Positions 51,745 to 59,870 of a stretch of DNA of 64,000 nt are shown piece after piece. The stretch spans positions 62,001 through 126,000 of the forward strand of contig AEPI01000121.1 of NCBI GenBank assembly GCA_000193795.2. The letters are read 5' to 3'. Source of the stretch: Neisseria lactamica NS19 (lineage in GTDB: Bacteria; Pseudomonadota; Gammaproteobacteria; Burkholderiales; Neisseriaceae). The notes beneath the pieces were generated by a model. That model was not told where the DNA came from. It saw only the letters and a list, made by a program, of their open reading frames with translations, and made no database searches. Position numbers and translations under genes: made by a program. Within the stretch, counting starts at the first letter, position 1. The number at the start of each line of letters is the position of its first letter.

Positions 51745-51839
51745 GTCTGAGCAATGCCTGTGCAAGCAGGCTTATGAGTAAGACGTTTTCCCCGTAATGT
51801 GTTTGGCCATCTATACTTCCCGGTATAGATGGTTTTTTT
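51745..51839 (+). ncRNA. candidate small RNA between rsuA and the sodium symporter
   Basis: A perfect -10 box tataat at 51733-51738 is followed by an RNA of about 95 nt. Near its 5' end is a 6 bp stem closed by a GCAA (GNRA) tetraloop (gcctgt-gcaa-gcaggc, 51756-51771), then a small stem ctta/taag, a single-stranded stretch, and a strong intrinsic terminator: a perfect 10 bp stem ccatctatac/gtatagatgg with loop ttcccg and seven T (ending 51839). This resembles a Hfq-dependent sRNA. No open reading frame is seen. Confidence 0.6.
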
Positions 51840-52208
51840 ATTTCAAATTTCCGCCCAAGCTGCCGGACATTGCCCGCAAATAAAAATACCTGTTGCCGCA
51901 CACACGAAAAACAGAATTTCCGATACGACCGCCGCCTGAAAATCAAAATTCAACACACGCCTCGCGCAAGCACTGCTTTCAAACGTTCTCCATCCCCTTC
52001 CGGCAGCATCATCCATAATCATGAATGACCGTGTTTGAATACCCTCTTGATTGCAGCCAAACCCTTATTCTTTGCACAATAAGGATATTCTCTAAAAAAT
52101 ATATATATTTCAGGTAAAAACACCGGATGATTAAAAAGCATTCAGTCAGTTCCTGTTAAAAAACGCGTGTAAAATTTTCGCTTTATCTCAATATGGCACT
52201 GTTTCAAT
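51840..52208. other. intergenic region upstream of the sodium symporter
   Basis: About 370 bases, AT-rich toward the symporter, with the run aaaaaatatatatattt near 52096. I see no gene, no uptake sequence and no Correia element. It probably holds the symporter promoter. Confidence 0.4.
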
Positions 52209-53579
52209 ATGTCTTCCCCTTCAAATACCAACCGTCAAACCTGGTCCAGCCGTTTGACTTATATCCTTACCGTTGCCGGCGCGACTGTCGGTTTCGGCGC
52301 GACGTGGCGTTTCCCGTATTTGGTCGGTGAAAACGGCGGCGGCGCGTATGTGTTTTTATTCTGTATCGCGATGCTGGTTATCGGCATTCCGATGATTTTG
52401 GTGGAAAACGTCATCGGACGGCGCAAAGGTGTGAACGCGTTGGATGCGTTCGGCGGCTCGATGAACGGCAAACCCGTTGCCAAAATTTGGAAGTTGGTCG
52501 GCTGGATGGGTTTGCTCGGCGCGTTCGGCATTATGGCTTATTACATGGTACTCGGCGGCTGGGTCATCAGCTATATCGTTAATATTATTAGCGGAAACCT
52601 GAATATTTCCAGCCCCGTCAACGGCGGAATAACGAAAAGTTTCTTTACCGAACACATTGAAAACAGCCCTTGGGAAATTGCGTTCTACACTTTCTTGTTT
52701 GTCGTTGTGAACCAATGGATTTTGGTCAAAGGCGTTATCGGCGGTATTGAAAAAGCGGCAAAATACCTGATGCCGCTGCTGTTTTTGTTTCTAATCGCGA
52801 TGGTCGTCCGCAACGTTACCCTTCCGGGCGCGATGGAAGGGGTTGCTTTCTATCTGAAACCTGATTTCAGCAAGATTACCGCCGAACTGTTCGTCTTCGT
52901 TTTGGGACAGGTATTTTTTGCCTTGAGCCTGGGTTTCGGCGTGATGATTACCTTGTCCAGCTATTTGGATAAAAACGAAAATCTGGTTCAAACGGCAGTT
53001 ATCACGGCTATTACCAATACCATCATCGCCGTACTGGCGGGCTTTATGATTTTCCCGTCGCTCTTCAGCTTCGGCGTTGCCCCAGATTCCGGCCCGACTT
53101 TGGTATTCCAAAGTTTGCCGATTGTGTTCTCGCATATGTGGGCAGGACCTGTTTTCGCCGTCATTTTCTTCTCGCTGCTCCTGATTGCCGCGTTGACGAC
53201 TTCGCTGACGATTTATGAAGTGCTGATTACGACCATTCAGGAAAAAACCAAAATCCGCCGCACCGCCGCGATTACCATCGTACTGGCAGGTATTTTTATC
53301 TTCGGCAATATTCCGTCCATTCTGAGCTACGGCCCGTGGAAAGACGTTTCCATATTCGGCAAAAATATTTTCGATGCCTTCGACTACATCAGCGGCAACA
53401 TCTTGTTTATGCTGACCGCGCTCGGTTCCGCGCTGTTTGTCGGTTTCGTGATGAAGGACGAAGCGAAGGACGAATTGCTTTATAAAGGCAACCATACGAC
53501 CGTCAACATTTGGTTTGCCTATGTGAAATACCTCGTGCCCCTCGTAATCCTGCTGATTTTTGTCAGCAACCTTTTCTGA
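52209..53579 (+). CDS. sodium-dependent neurotransmitter-symporter-family transporter
   Basis: A 456-residue NSS/SNF-family symporter. The first helix TVAGATVGFGATWRFPYLVGENGGGAYVF includes the sodium/substrate site, with the GxGxxWRFPY signature. About eleven to twelve further hydrophobic segments follow. Bacterial relatives (LeuT, TnaT, MhsT) import amino acids. The substrate is unknown. It is followed by a DUS terminator. Confidence 0.92.
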   Translation: MSSPSNTNRQTWSSRLTYILTVAGATVGFGATWRFPYLVGENGGGAYVFLFCIAMLVIGIPMILVENVIGRRKGVNALDAFGGSMNGKPVAKIWKLVGWMGLLGAFGIMAYYMVLGGWVISYIVNIISGNLNISSPVNGGITKSFFTEHIENSPWEIAFYTFLFVVVNQWILVKGVIGGIEKAAKYLMPLLFLFLIAMVVRNVTLPGAMEGVAFYLKPDFSKITAELFVFVLGQVFFALSLGFGVMITLSSYLDKNENLVQTAVITAITNTIIAVLAGFMIFPSLFSFGVAPDSGPTLVFQSLPIVFSHMWAGPVFAVIFFSLLLIAALTTSLTIYEVLITTIQEKTKIRRTAAITIVLAGIFIFGNIPSILSYGPWKDVSIFGKNIFDAFDYISGNILFMLTALGSALFVGFVMKDEAKDELLYKGNHTTVNIWFAYVKYLVPLVILLIFVSNLF

Positions 53580-53592
53580 TTCACCCCAATTA

Positions 53593-53628
53593 ATGCCGTC
53601 TGAAAGCCATACCCCTTTCAGACGGCAT
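53593..53628 (+). terminator. inverted DUS pair after the symporter
   Basis: Opposed uptake sequences 14 bases after the stop codon. Confidence 0.85.
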
Positions 53629-53825
53629 TGCCTTGATTCCTGACACAATACACCCGCAACTCCGGAATCCGAACCGGCTTGCCGGCTTCTGTCGGATGCT
53701 TCCGGGCAGGCGGCGTTCCGTCCGCTTAGACAATCATCCTTCAAAACAGGTAGAATCCGTCCCAAACGGAAACACGCCCTTCGGACGGCAAAACCCATAC
53801 CCCAAACCATCAGGAATCCCCCCTT

Positions 53826-54482
53826 ATGAACAGACAAAAAGTCATCGCCATCGACGGCCCCGGCGCATCGGGCAAAGGTACGGTCGCCGCCCGCATCGCC
53901 GCCGCATTGGGATACGATTATCTCGACACCGGCGCGCTCTACCGCCTGACCGCCCTATATGCACAAAAACAAGGCGTGGAATGGCACGATGAAGAAAACG
54001 TTTCCTCACTTGCCGAAAAACTGCCCGCCGTATTTTCAGGCAGCCGCATCCTGCTCGACGGCGAAGACGTTTCAGACGGCATCCGGACAGAAGCCATAGG
54101 TATGGGGGCATCCGCCGTCGCGCAATTGCCGAAAGTCCGCGCCGCCCTGCTCCAACGACAACGCGATTTTCTGACCGAAAAAGGACTGGTCGCCGACGGA
54201 CGGGACACCGGATCGGTCGTCTTCCCCTGGGCCGAACTCAAAATCTTCCTGACGGCAGAATCCAAAATCAGGGCGGAACGCCGCGCCAAACAAATCGGCA
54301 TCCCCTGCGAAGGCGCGGCATTCGACCGCATCCTGTCCGACATCGAAGCCAGGGACGAAGCAGACCGAAACCGCACGCTGGCCCCCCTGAAACAGCAGCC
54401 CGATGCCCGACTTCTGGACACAAGCCATATGGGCATAGAAGAAACTGTAAAAAAAGTGCTTGATTGGTATCGTGAAGTTTAA
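53826..54482 (+). CDS. cmk: cytidylate kinase
   Basis: A 218-residue kinase that phosphorylates CMP and dCMP. Motifs are the P-loop IDGPGASGKGTVAARIA, YDYLDTGALYRLTALYA, the NMP-binding KGLVADGRDTGSVVFPWAELKIFLTA and DRNRTLAPLKQQPDARLLDTS. An uptake sequence is read as SDGI near residue 88. It precedes rpsA, the usual order in Proteobacteria (cmk-rpsA-ihfB). Confidence 0.95.
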   Translation: MNRQKVIAIDGPGASGKGTVAARIAAALGYDYLDTGALYRLTALYAQKQGVEWHDEENVSSLAEKLPAVFSGSRILLDGEDVSDGIRTEAIGMGASAVAQLPKVRAALLQRQRDFLTEKGLVADGRDTGSVVFPWAELKIFLTAESKIRAERRAKQIGIPCEGAAFDRILSDIEARDEADRNRTLAPLKQQPDARLLDTSHMGIEETVKKVLDWYREV

Positions 54483-54637
54483 ATTTTCAGGTATAATCGC
54501 CCACGCCTCGCTTCAGACGGCATAAAAACACACAGATGCCGTCTGAAGCCTTTATTTGCCCGCCTGCCGCGCCAAGGGCGGCAGGCATTTCCCAACTTAA
54601 CCCGCACCCCTTGGCGGTGTACCGAAAAGAGTTATAT

Positions 54638-56323
54638 ATGTCTATGGAAAATTTTGCCCAGCTGCTTGAAGAAAGCTTTACCCTGCAAGAAATGAACCCG
54701 GGTGAGGTGATTACTGCCGAAGTAGTCAGCATCGATCAAAACTTCGTTACCGTAAACGCAGGCCTGAAATCAGAATCCCTGATTGACGTTGCCGAATTCA
54801 AAAACGCTCAGGGCGAGATTGAAGTTAAAGTTGGCGACTTCGTTACCGTTACCATCGAATCCGTCGAAAACGGCTTCGGCGAAACCAAACTGTCCCGCGA
54901 AAAAGCCAAACGCGCAGCCGATTGGATTGCCTTGGAAGAAGCCATGGAAAACGGCGACATCCTGTCCGGCATCATCAACGGCAAAGTCAAAGGCGGTCTG
55001 ACCGTTATGATCAACAGCATCCGCGCATTCCTGCCGGGTTCTTTGGTTGACGTACGTCCCGTTAAAGACACTTCCCACTTTGAAGGAAAAGAAATCGAAT
55101 TCAAAGTCATCAAACTGGACAAAAAACGCAACAACGTCGTCGTTTCCCGCCGCGCCGTTCTGGAAGCCACTTTGGGCGAAGAACGCAAAGCCCTGCTGGA
55201 AAACCTGCAAGAAGGCGCGATCATCAAAGGCGTGGTCAAAAATATTACCGATTACGGCGCATTTGTCGACTTGGGCGGCATCGACGGCCTGCTGCACATT
55301 ACCGATTTGGCTTGGCGGCGCGTCAAACACCCGAGCGAAGTATTGGAAGTCGGTCAGGAAGTCGAAGCCAAAGTATTGAAATTCGACCAGGAAAAACAAC
55401 GCGTTTCCTTGGGCATGAAACAACTGGGCGAAGATCCTTGGAGCGGTCTGACCCGCCGTTATCCGCAAGGCACCCGCCTGTTCGGCAAAGTATCCAACCT
55501 GACCGACTACGGCGCATTTGTCGAAATCGAACAAGGCATCGAAGGCTTGGTACACGTTTCCGAAATGGACTGGACCAACAAAAACGTACACCCGAGCAAA
55601 GTCGTACAATTGGGCGACGAAGTCGAAGTGATGATCCTCGAAATCGACGAAAACCGCCGCCGCATCTCCTTGGGTATGAAACAATGCCGGGCCAATCCTT
55701 GGGAAGAGTTTGCCGCCAACCACAACAAAGGCGACAAAATTTCCGGCGCGGTTAAATCCATCACCGATTTCGGCATCTTCGTCGGCCTGCCCGGCGGCAT
55801 TGACGGTCTGGTTCACTTGTCCGACCTGTCTTGGACGGAAGCCGGAGAAGAAGCCGTACGCAAATACAAAAAAGGCGAAGAAGTCGAAGCCGTCGTATTG
55901 GCAATCGATGTTGAAAAAGAACGCATCTCTTTGGGTATCAAACAACTGGAAGGCGATCCGTTCGGCAACTTCATCAGTGTGAACGACAAAGGTTCTTTGG
56001 TTAAAGGCACTGTGAAATCTGTCGATGCGAAAGGTGCTGTTGTCGCCCTGTCCGACGAAGTGGAAGGCTACCTGCCCGCTTCGGAATTTGCAGCCGACCG
56101 CGTTGAAGACCTGAGCACCAAACTGAAAGAAGGCGAAGAAGTTGAAGCCGTTGTCTTAACCGTCGACCGCAAAAACCGCAGCATCAAACTCTCCGTCAAA
56201 GCCAAAGATGCCAAGGAAAGCCGCGAAGCACTGAACTCCGTCAATGCCGCCGCCAATGCAAATGCCGGTACCACCAGCTTGGGAGACCTGCTGAAAGCCA
56301 AACTCTCCGGCGAGCAAGAATAA
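54638..56323 (+). CDS. rpsA: 30S ribosomal protein S1
   Basis: A 561-residue protein with six S1 (OB-fold) repeats, which binds mRNA leaders and starts translation. Repeats begin at GEVITAEVVSIDQNFVTVNA, GDILSGIINGKVKGGLTVMI, GAIIKGVVKNITDYGAFVDL, GTRLFGKVSNLTDYGAFVEI, GDKISGAVKSITDFGIFVGL and GSLVKGTVKSVDAKGAVVAL. The start at 54638 (MSMENFAQ) is used; M at 54644 is possible. A tataat at 54492-54497 after cmk may be an rpsA promoter. The leader has two uptake sequences (54511-54545). Confidence 0.96.
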   Translation: MSMENFAQLLEESFTLQEMNPGEVITAEVVSIDQNFVTVNAGLKSESLIDVAEFKNAQGEIEVKVGDFVTVTIESVENGFGETKLSREKAKRAADWIALEEAMENGDILSGIINGKVKGGLTVMINSIRAFLPGSLVDVRPVKDTSHFEGKEIEFKVIKLDKKRNNVVVSRRAVLEATLGEERKALLENLQEGAIIKGVVKNITDYGAFVDLGGIDGLLHITDLAWRRVKHPSEVLEVGQEVEAKVLKFDQEKQRVSLGMKQLGEDPWSGLTRRYPQGTRLFGKVSNLTDYGAFVEIEQGIEGLVHVSEMDWTNKNVHPSKVVQLGDEVEVMILEIDENRRRISLGMKQCRANPWEEFAANHNKGDKISGAVKSITDFGIFVGLPGGIDGLVHLSDLSWTEAGEEAVRKYKKGEEVEAVVLAIDVEKERISLGIKQLEGDPFGNFISVNDKGSLVKGTVKSVDAKGAVVALSDEVEGYLPASEFAADRVEDLSTKLKEGEEVEAVVLTVDRKNRSIKLSVKAKDAKESREALNSVNAAANANAGTTSLGDLLKAKLSGEQE

Positions 56324-56333
56324 GGTTGCAGAC

Positions 56334-56648
56334 ATGACGAAGTCCGAGTTAATGGTTCGCCTGGCAGAAGTATTTGCCGCCAAAAACGGCACGCATCTTC
56401 TGGCAAAAGACGTAGAGTACAGCGTAAAAGTCTTGGTTGACACCATGACCCGATCGCTTGCCCGAGGTCAACGCATCGAAATTCGCGGTTTCGGCAGCTT
56501 CGATTTGAACCATCGTCCTGCCCGTATCGGCCGCAACCCCAAAACCGGAGAGCGCGTGGAGGTACCTGAAAAACACGTACCCCACTTCAAACCCGGTAAA
56601 GAGTTGCGCGAACGGGTTGACTTGGCTTTAAAAGAAAATGCCAACTAA
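56334..56648 (+). CDS. ihfB: integration host factor beta subunit
   Basis: A 104-residue DNA-bending protein that pairs with IhfA. The DNABII signature GFGSFDLNHRPARIGRNPKTGE is complete. It begins 10 bases after rpsA and ends in a strong terminator. IHF is relevant here because the long form of Correia elements (see 4680-4834) carries an IHF-binding segment. Confidence 0.95.
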   Translation: MTKSELMVRLAEVFAAKNGTHLLAKDVEYSVKVLVDTMTRSLARGQRIEIRGFGSFDLNHRPARIGRNPKTGERVEVPEKHVPHFKPGKELRERVDLALKENAN

Positions 56649-56661
56649 ACCTTAGCATCAA

Positions 56662-56687
56662 AACGCCGCTTCCAAGCGGCGTTTTTT
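56662..56687 (+). terminator. intrinsic terminator after ihfB
   Basis: The stem aacgccgctt/aagcggcgtt is followed by a T run, ending the cmk-rpsA-ihfB unit. Confidence 0.9.
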
Positions 56688-56841
56688 TCTGTGGTTTAAC
56701 TTCCTTCTCTGCTTCAATACCTTGAGCCAAACAAGTAGCGGATTAAGGTGGATTTTTTATAATCGCCTACAATCCGCTTTAAACAGCAAATTGTTGATTC
56801 TTATTGAGAAAAATACAAAAATTCCGCTTATTGCACGGAAA

Positions 56842-57249
56842 CTAAGCCGTTTCAGGAATTTGCGGCAAATTTACGGCTTTTACCGAACCTAATGCTTTCG
56901 CTTTTTGGTAAAACGCTAATTTGTATTCAAGCAAATCTAAATAACGTTTTAATTCGGCAATCTGACACTTCACATTTTCTATTTGATTTTCAAACAAGGA
57001 AAGGCGTTCTTCAATGGTATCGTCGCCGATGATGGTACATTCCGCAAAACGTTTGATATCTTTTAAGCTCATTCCCGTATTTTTCAAGCATTGCAATAAA
57101 CTCAACCATTGCAAATCGTTATTGGTAAAACACCGGTTACCGTATTCATCACGTCCGATATTGGGCAACAAGCCTTCTTTGTCGTAAAAGCGTAAGGTGT
57201 GGGCGGAGATGCCCATTTTTTTGGCGGCTTTGGCAGTGGTATAAGCCAT
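56842..57249 (-). CDS. nmlR: MerR-family regulator NmlR
   Basis: A 135-residue MerR-like activator. An N-terminal winged helix (MAYTTAKAAKKMGISAHTLRFYDKEGLLP) precedes a dimerisation coiled coil. Cysteines fall at residues 40, 54, 71 and 95, the set described for Neisseria NmlR, which answers nitrosative and aldehyde stress and controls adhC and others. The start at 57249 is chosen; an ATT/ATG extension to 57267 is not needed. It is divergent from adhC across a typical MerR-type promoter. Confidence 0.93.
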   Translation of the reverse strand: MAYTTAKAAKKMGISAHTLRFYDKEGLLPNIGRDEYGNRCFTNNDLQWLSLLQCLKNTGMSLKDIKRFAECTIIGDDTIEERLSLFENQIENVKCQIAELKRYLDLLEYKLAFYQKAKALGSVKAVNLPQIPETA

Positions 57250-57283
57250 TATTTTCCCTCTAAACAAAAATAGTAAAAAACAC

Positions 57284-57314
57284 TTGCCTTAGAGTGGACT
57301 CTAAAGTGTAAACT
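57284..57314 (+). promoter_or_regulatory. adhC promoter with NmlR operator
   Basis: ttgcct (-35, 57284-57289) and taaact (-10, 57309-57314) are 19 bases apart, the over-long spacing typical of MerR-activated promoters. A perfect palindrome, ttagagt-gg-actctaa (57289-57304), fills the spacer and should bind NmlR. The same operator can repress the divergent nmlR gene. Confidence 0.85.
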
Positions 57315-57368
57315 GCCGCTATGTTGCTCAGACAAAGCTGCTTTGTCAATAAATCAAGAGGAAAGACA

Positions 57369-58504
57369 ATGGAAATGAAACAAACCGATTCAACCATCAA
57401 ATCTCGTGCGGCGGTCGCATTCGCCCCAACCAACCCTTACAAATTGTGGAAATCGACGTAGAAATGCCGCGCAAAGGCGAGGTGTTAATTCGTAACACGC
57501 ACACCGGCGTGTGTCATACTGATGCGTTTACGTTATCAGGAAGCGATCCGGAAGGCGTGTTTCCTGTAGTGCTTGGACACGAAGGTGCAGGCGTGGTTGT
57601 TGCGGTTGGCGAAGGTGTGTCAAGCGTAAAACCGGGCGATCACGTTATTCCGCTTTACACCGCCGAATGTGGCGAATGTGAGTTTTGCCTCTCGGGTAAA
57701 ACCAACTTATGCGTCTCAGTGCGTGATACGCAAGGTAAAGGTTTAATGCCGGACGGCACGACGCGCTTTTCTTATCAAGGTCAGCCGATCTATCACTATA
57801 TGGGCTGTTCGACTTTCAGTGAATACTCAGTTGTTGCCGAAGTTTCACTGGCGAAAATCAACCCGGAAGCCAACCACGAACAAGTATGTTTGCTCGGCTG
57901 CGGCGTTACCACAGGTATTGGTGCGGTACATAACACGGCAAAAGTGCAAGAAGGCGACTCTGTTGCCGTGTTTGGCTTGGGGGCGATTGGTTTGGCGGTG
58001 GTGCAAGGTGCGCGTCAAGCCAAAGCCGGCCGTATTATCACCATTGATACCAATCCTTCAAAATTCGAGTTGGCAAAACAGTTTGGTGCAACCGATTGTT
58101 TGAACCCGAACGATTACGATAAACCAATCAAAGATGTGTTGTTAGACATCAACAAATGGGGCATCGACCATACCTTTGAATGTATCGGCAATGTAAATGT
58201 AATGCGTCAGGCATTAGAAAGCGCACACCGTGGATGGGGACAATCCATTATCATCGGCGTAGCGGGTGCTGGCCAAGAAATTTCCACTCGTCCGTTCCAG
58301 TTGGTAACCGGCCGTGTTTGGAAAGGCACGGCATTTGGCGGCGTGAAAGGCCGCTCCGAGCTTCCGAAAATGGTGGAAGATTCAATGAAAGGCGACATCG
58401 AATTAGAACCGTTTGTAACCCATACAATGACGCTCGATCAAATCAATGAAGCCTTTGAGTTAATGCACGAAGGTAAATCGATCCGCGCTGTTATTCATTA
58501 CTGA
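57369..58504 (+). pseudogene. adhC: S-(hydroxymethyl)glutathione / GSNO dehydrogenase, frameshifted
   Basis: Class III alcohol dehydrogenase that oxidises S-hydroxymethylglutathione and reduces S-nitrosoglutathione. The ATG at 57369 (after gaggaaagaca) reads MEMKQTDSTIKSRAAVAFAP, then a one-base deletion near 57428-57433 (ccaacc where ccaaacc restores the frame) leads to TAG at 57459-57461. The rest, from 57446, is intact: CHTDAF, GHEGAG, four structural-zinc cysteines in CGECEFCLSGKTNLC, the GLGAIGLAVVQGA nucleotide fold. Without frameshifting no active enzyme is made. A premature stop in adhC is known in N. gonorrhoeae. The gene is more AT-rich than its neighbours and lacks uptake sequences. 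Confidence 0.9.
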
Positions 58505-58512
58505 GGTACGCG

Positions 58513-59340
58513 ATGAAACTGATTGAACAACATCAAATTTTTGGCGGTTCGCAACAAGTTTGGGCGCATTATGCCCAAACGCTGCAATGCGAAATGAAAT
58601 TTGCTGTCTATTTGCCGGATAATCCGGAGAATCGACCGCTTGGCGTGATTTATTGGCTTTCCGGCTTAACGTGTACGGAACAAAATTTCATTACCAAATC
58701 AGGCTTCCAGCGTTATGCGGCAGAACATCAGGTGATTGTGGTTGCACCTGATACCAGCCCTCGCGGAGAGCAAGTGCCGAACGATGCGGCTTACGATTTA
58801 GGGCAAGGTGCGGGCTTTTATCTTAATGCGACCGAGCAGCCTTGGGCGACGAATTATCAAATGTATGATTATATCTTGAATGAATTACCTGATTTGATTG
58901 AAGCAAATTTCCCTACCAACGGCAAACGTTCCATTATGGGGCATTCAATGGGCGGACACGGCGCATTGGTATTGGCGCTGCGAAACCGGGAACGTTATCA
59001 AAGTGTCTCTGCCTTTTCGCCCATTTTGTCGCCAAGCCTTGTGCCTTGGGGAGAAAAAGCCTTTTCTGCCTATTTGGGAAAGGATCGCGAAAAATGGCAG
59101 CAATATGATGCCGACTCGCTCATCCGACAAGGCTGTAAGGTGCAAGGTATGCGCATTGATCAGGGCTTGGAAGATGAGTTTTTGCCGACACAATTGCGTA
59201 CCCAAGATTTTATCGAAACCTGTCGTGCGGCAAACCAACCGGCCGATGTGCGCTTCCACAAAGGCTATGATCACAGCTATTACTTCATCGCCGGTTTTAT
59301 TGGCGAGCATATTGCCTATCACGCGGCATTTTTGAAGTAA
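58513..59340 (+). CDS. fghA: S-formylglutathione hydrolase (EstD)
   Basis: A 275-residue serine esterase of glutathione-dependent formaldehyde detoxification. The nucleophile is in GHSMGGHGALV; the lid sequence YWLSGLTCTEQNFITKSG and the histidine in FHKGYDHSYYFI complete the esterase D pattern. It starts eight bases after the adhC stop behind gaggt, so it shares the NmlR-controlled transcript. It remains intact although adhC is broken. It is AT-rich like adhC, which suggests joint acquisition. Confidence 0.94.
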   Translation: MKLIEQHQIFGGSQQVWAHYAQTLQCEMKFAVYLPDNPENRPLGVIYWLSGLTCTEQNFITKSGFQRYAAEHQVIVVAPDTSPRGEQVPNDAAYDLGQGAGFYLNATEQPWATNYQMYDYILNELPDLIEANFPTNGKRSIMGHSMGGHGALVLALRNRERYQSVSAFSPILSPSLVPWGEKAFSAYLGKDREKWQQYDADSLIRQGCKVQGMRIDQGLEDEFLPTQLRTQDFIETCRAANQPADVRFHKGYDHSYYFIAGFIGEHIAYHAAFLK

Positions 59341-59870
59341 GCTAAAGCAAAGCAGTTTGGGATAGCCGGCACGAGGATAGTAAGAAGTGCCGGCAAAATA
59401 CCGATATCAACGTATGCCGTCTGAACCCAAAGAAGCCTGCCCTACGGATTACCGAACCCGGCTCTTGATTTGATTAGTCTGATTGTTAAGCTTAAACCCT
59501 GATTGGTCAAACATTAAAACCGCCCGTATTTCCTACTTCACTTTCAGGCTTCGTATTATTCGTTGCCGAATTTGCATAAGCACCCTGTTCCTGTTGTGTT
59601 TTCGCCCCCTCCAAACTGACGGCGGCGTAACAGCTTCGCGATTCATCATCTGTTTCATTTATCCTTCTTCAATATTAAAACGCAGCCTGAAATAAAAGGC
59701 ATTTTGGCTCATATCCGCACCATATTGAAACGCCGCCTTTGCTGATACAAGCTCCTTGTGCGCGTCATTATTCTTTTCCACGGAAAACGCCAAGCTTGAA
59801 GGAAATCATTTATAATACCGACGGTAAGCATTTTCTTTTTTTTGCCGCAAGAAGTATAACAAGGTTAAAT
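59341..59870. other. long intergenic region with a decayed gene
   Basis: About 530 bases with one isolated uptake sequence near 59414 and a minus-strand gene relic at 59507-59806 (separate entry). A tataat at 59811-59816 may serve zapE, though no good -35 is seen. Confidence 0.5.
59507..59806 (-). pseudogene. unidentified gene relic
   Basis: Read on the minus strand, 59806-59659 is open for 48 codons and ends DMSQNAFYFRLRFNIEEG then TAA. A second open stretch in a shifted frame, down to a TGA at 59507-59509, reads SLEGAKTQQEQGAYANSATN and ends ESEVGNTGGFNV. Both have protein-like composition, and together they could be the end of one frameshifted gene. There is no start codon or 5' part. I do not recognise the family. 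Confidence 0.4.

Noticed and set aside
58636..58645. accgcttgg in fghA as a Pasteurellaceae uptake sequence
   Set aside because: One mismatch to the core and only one copy; not enough to support a donor claim.
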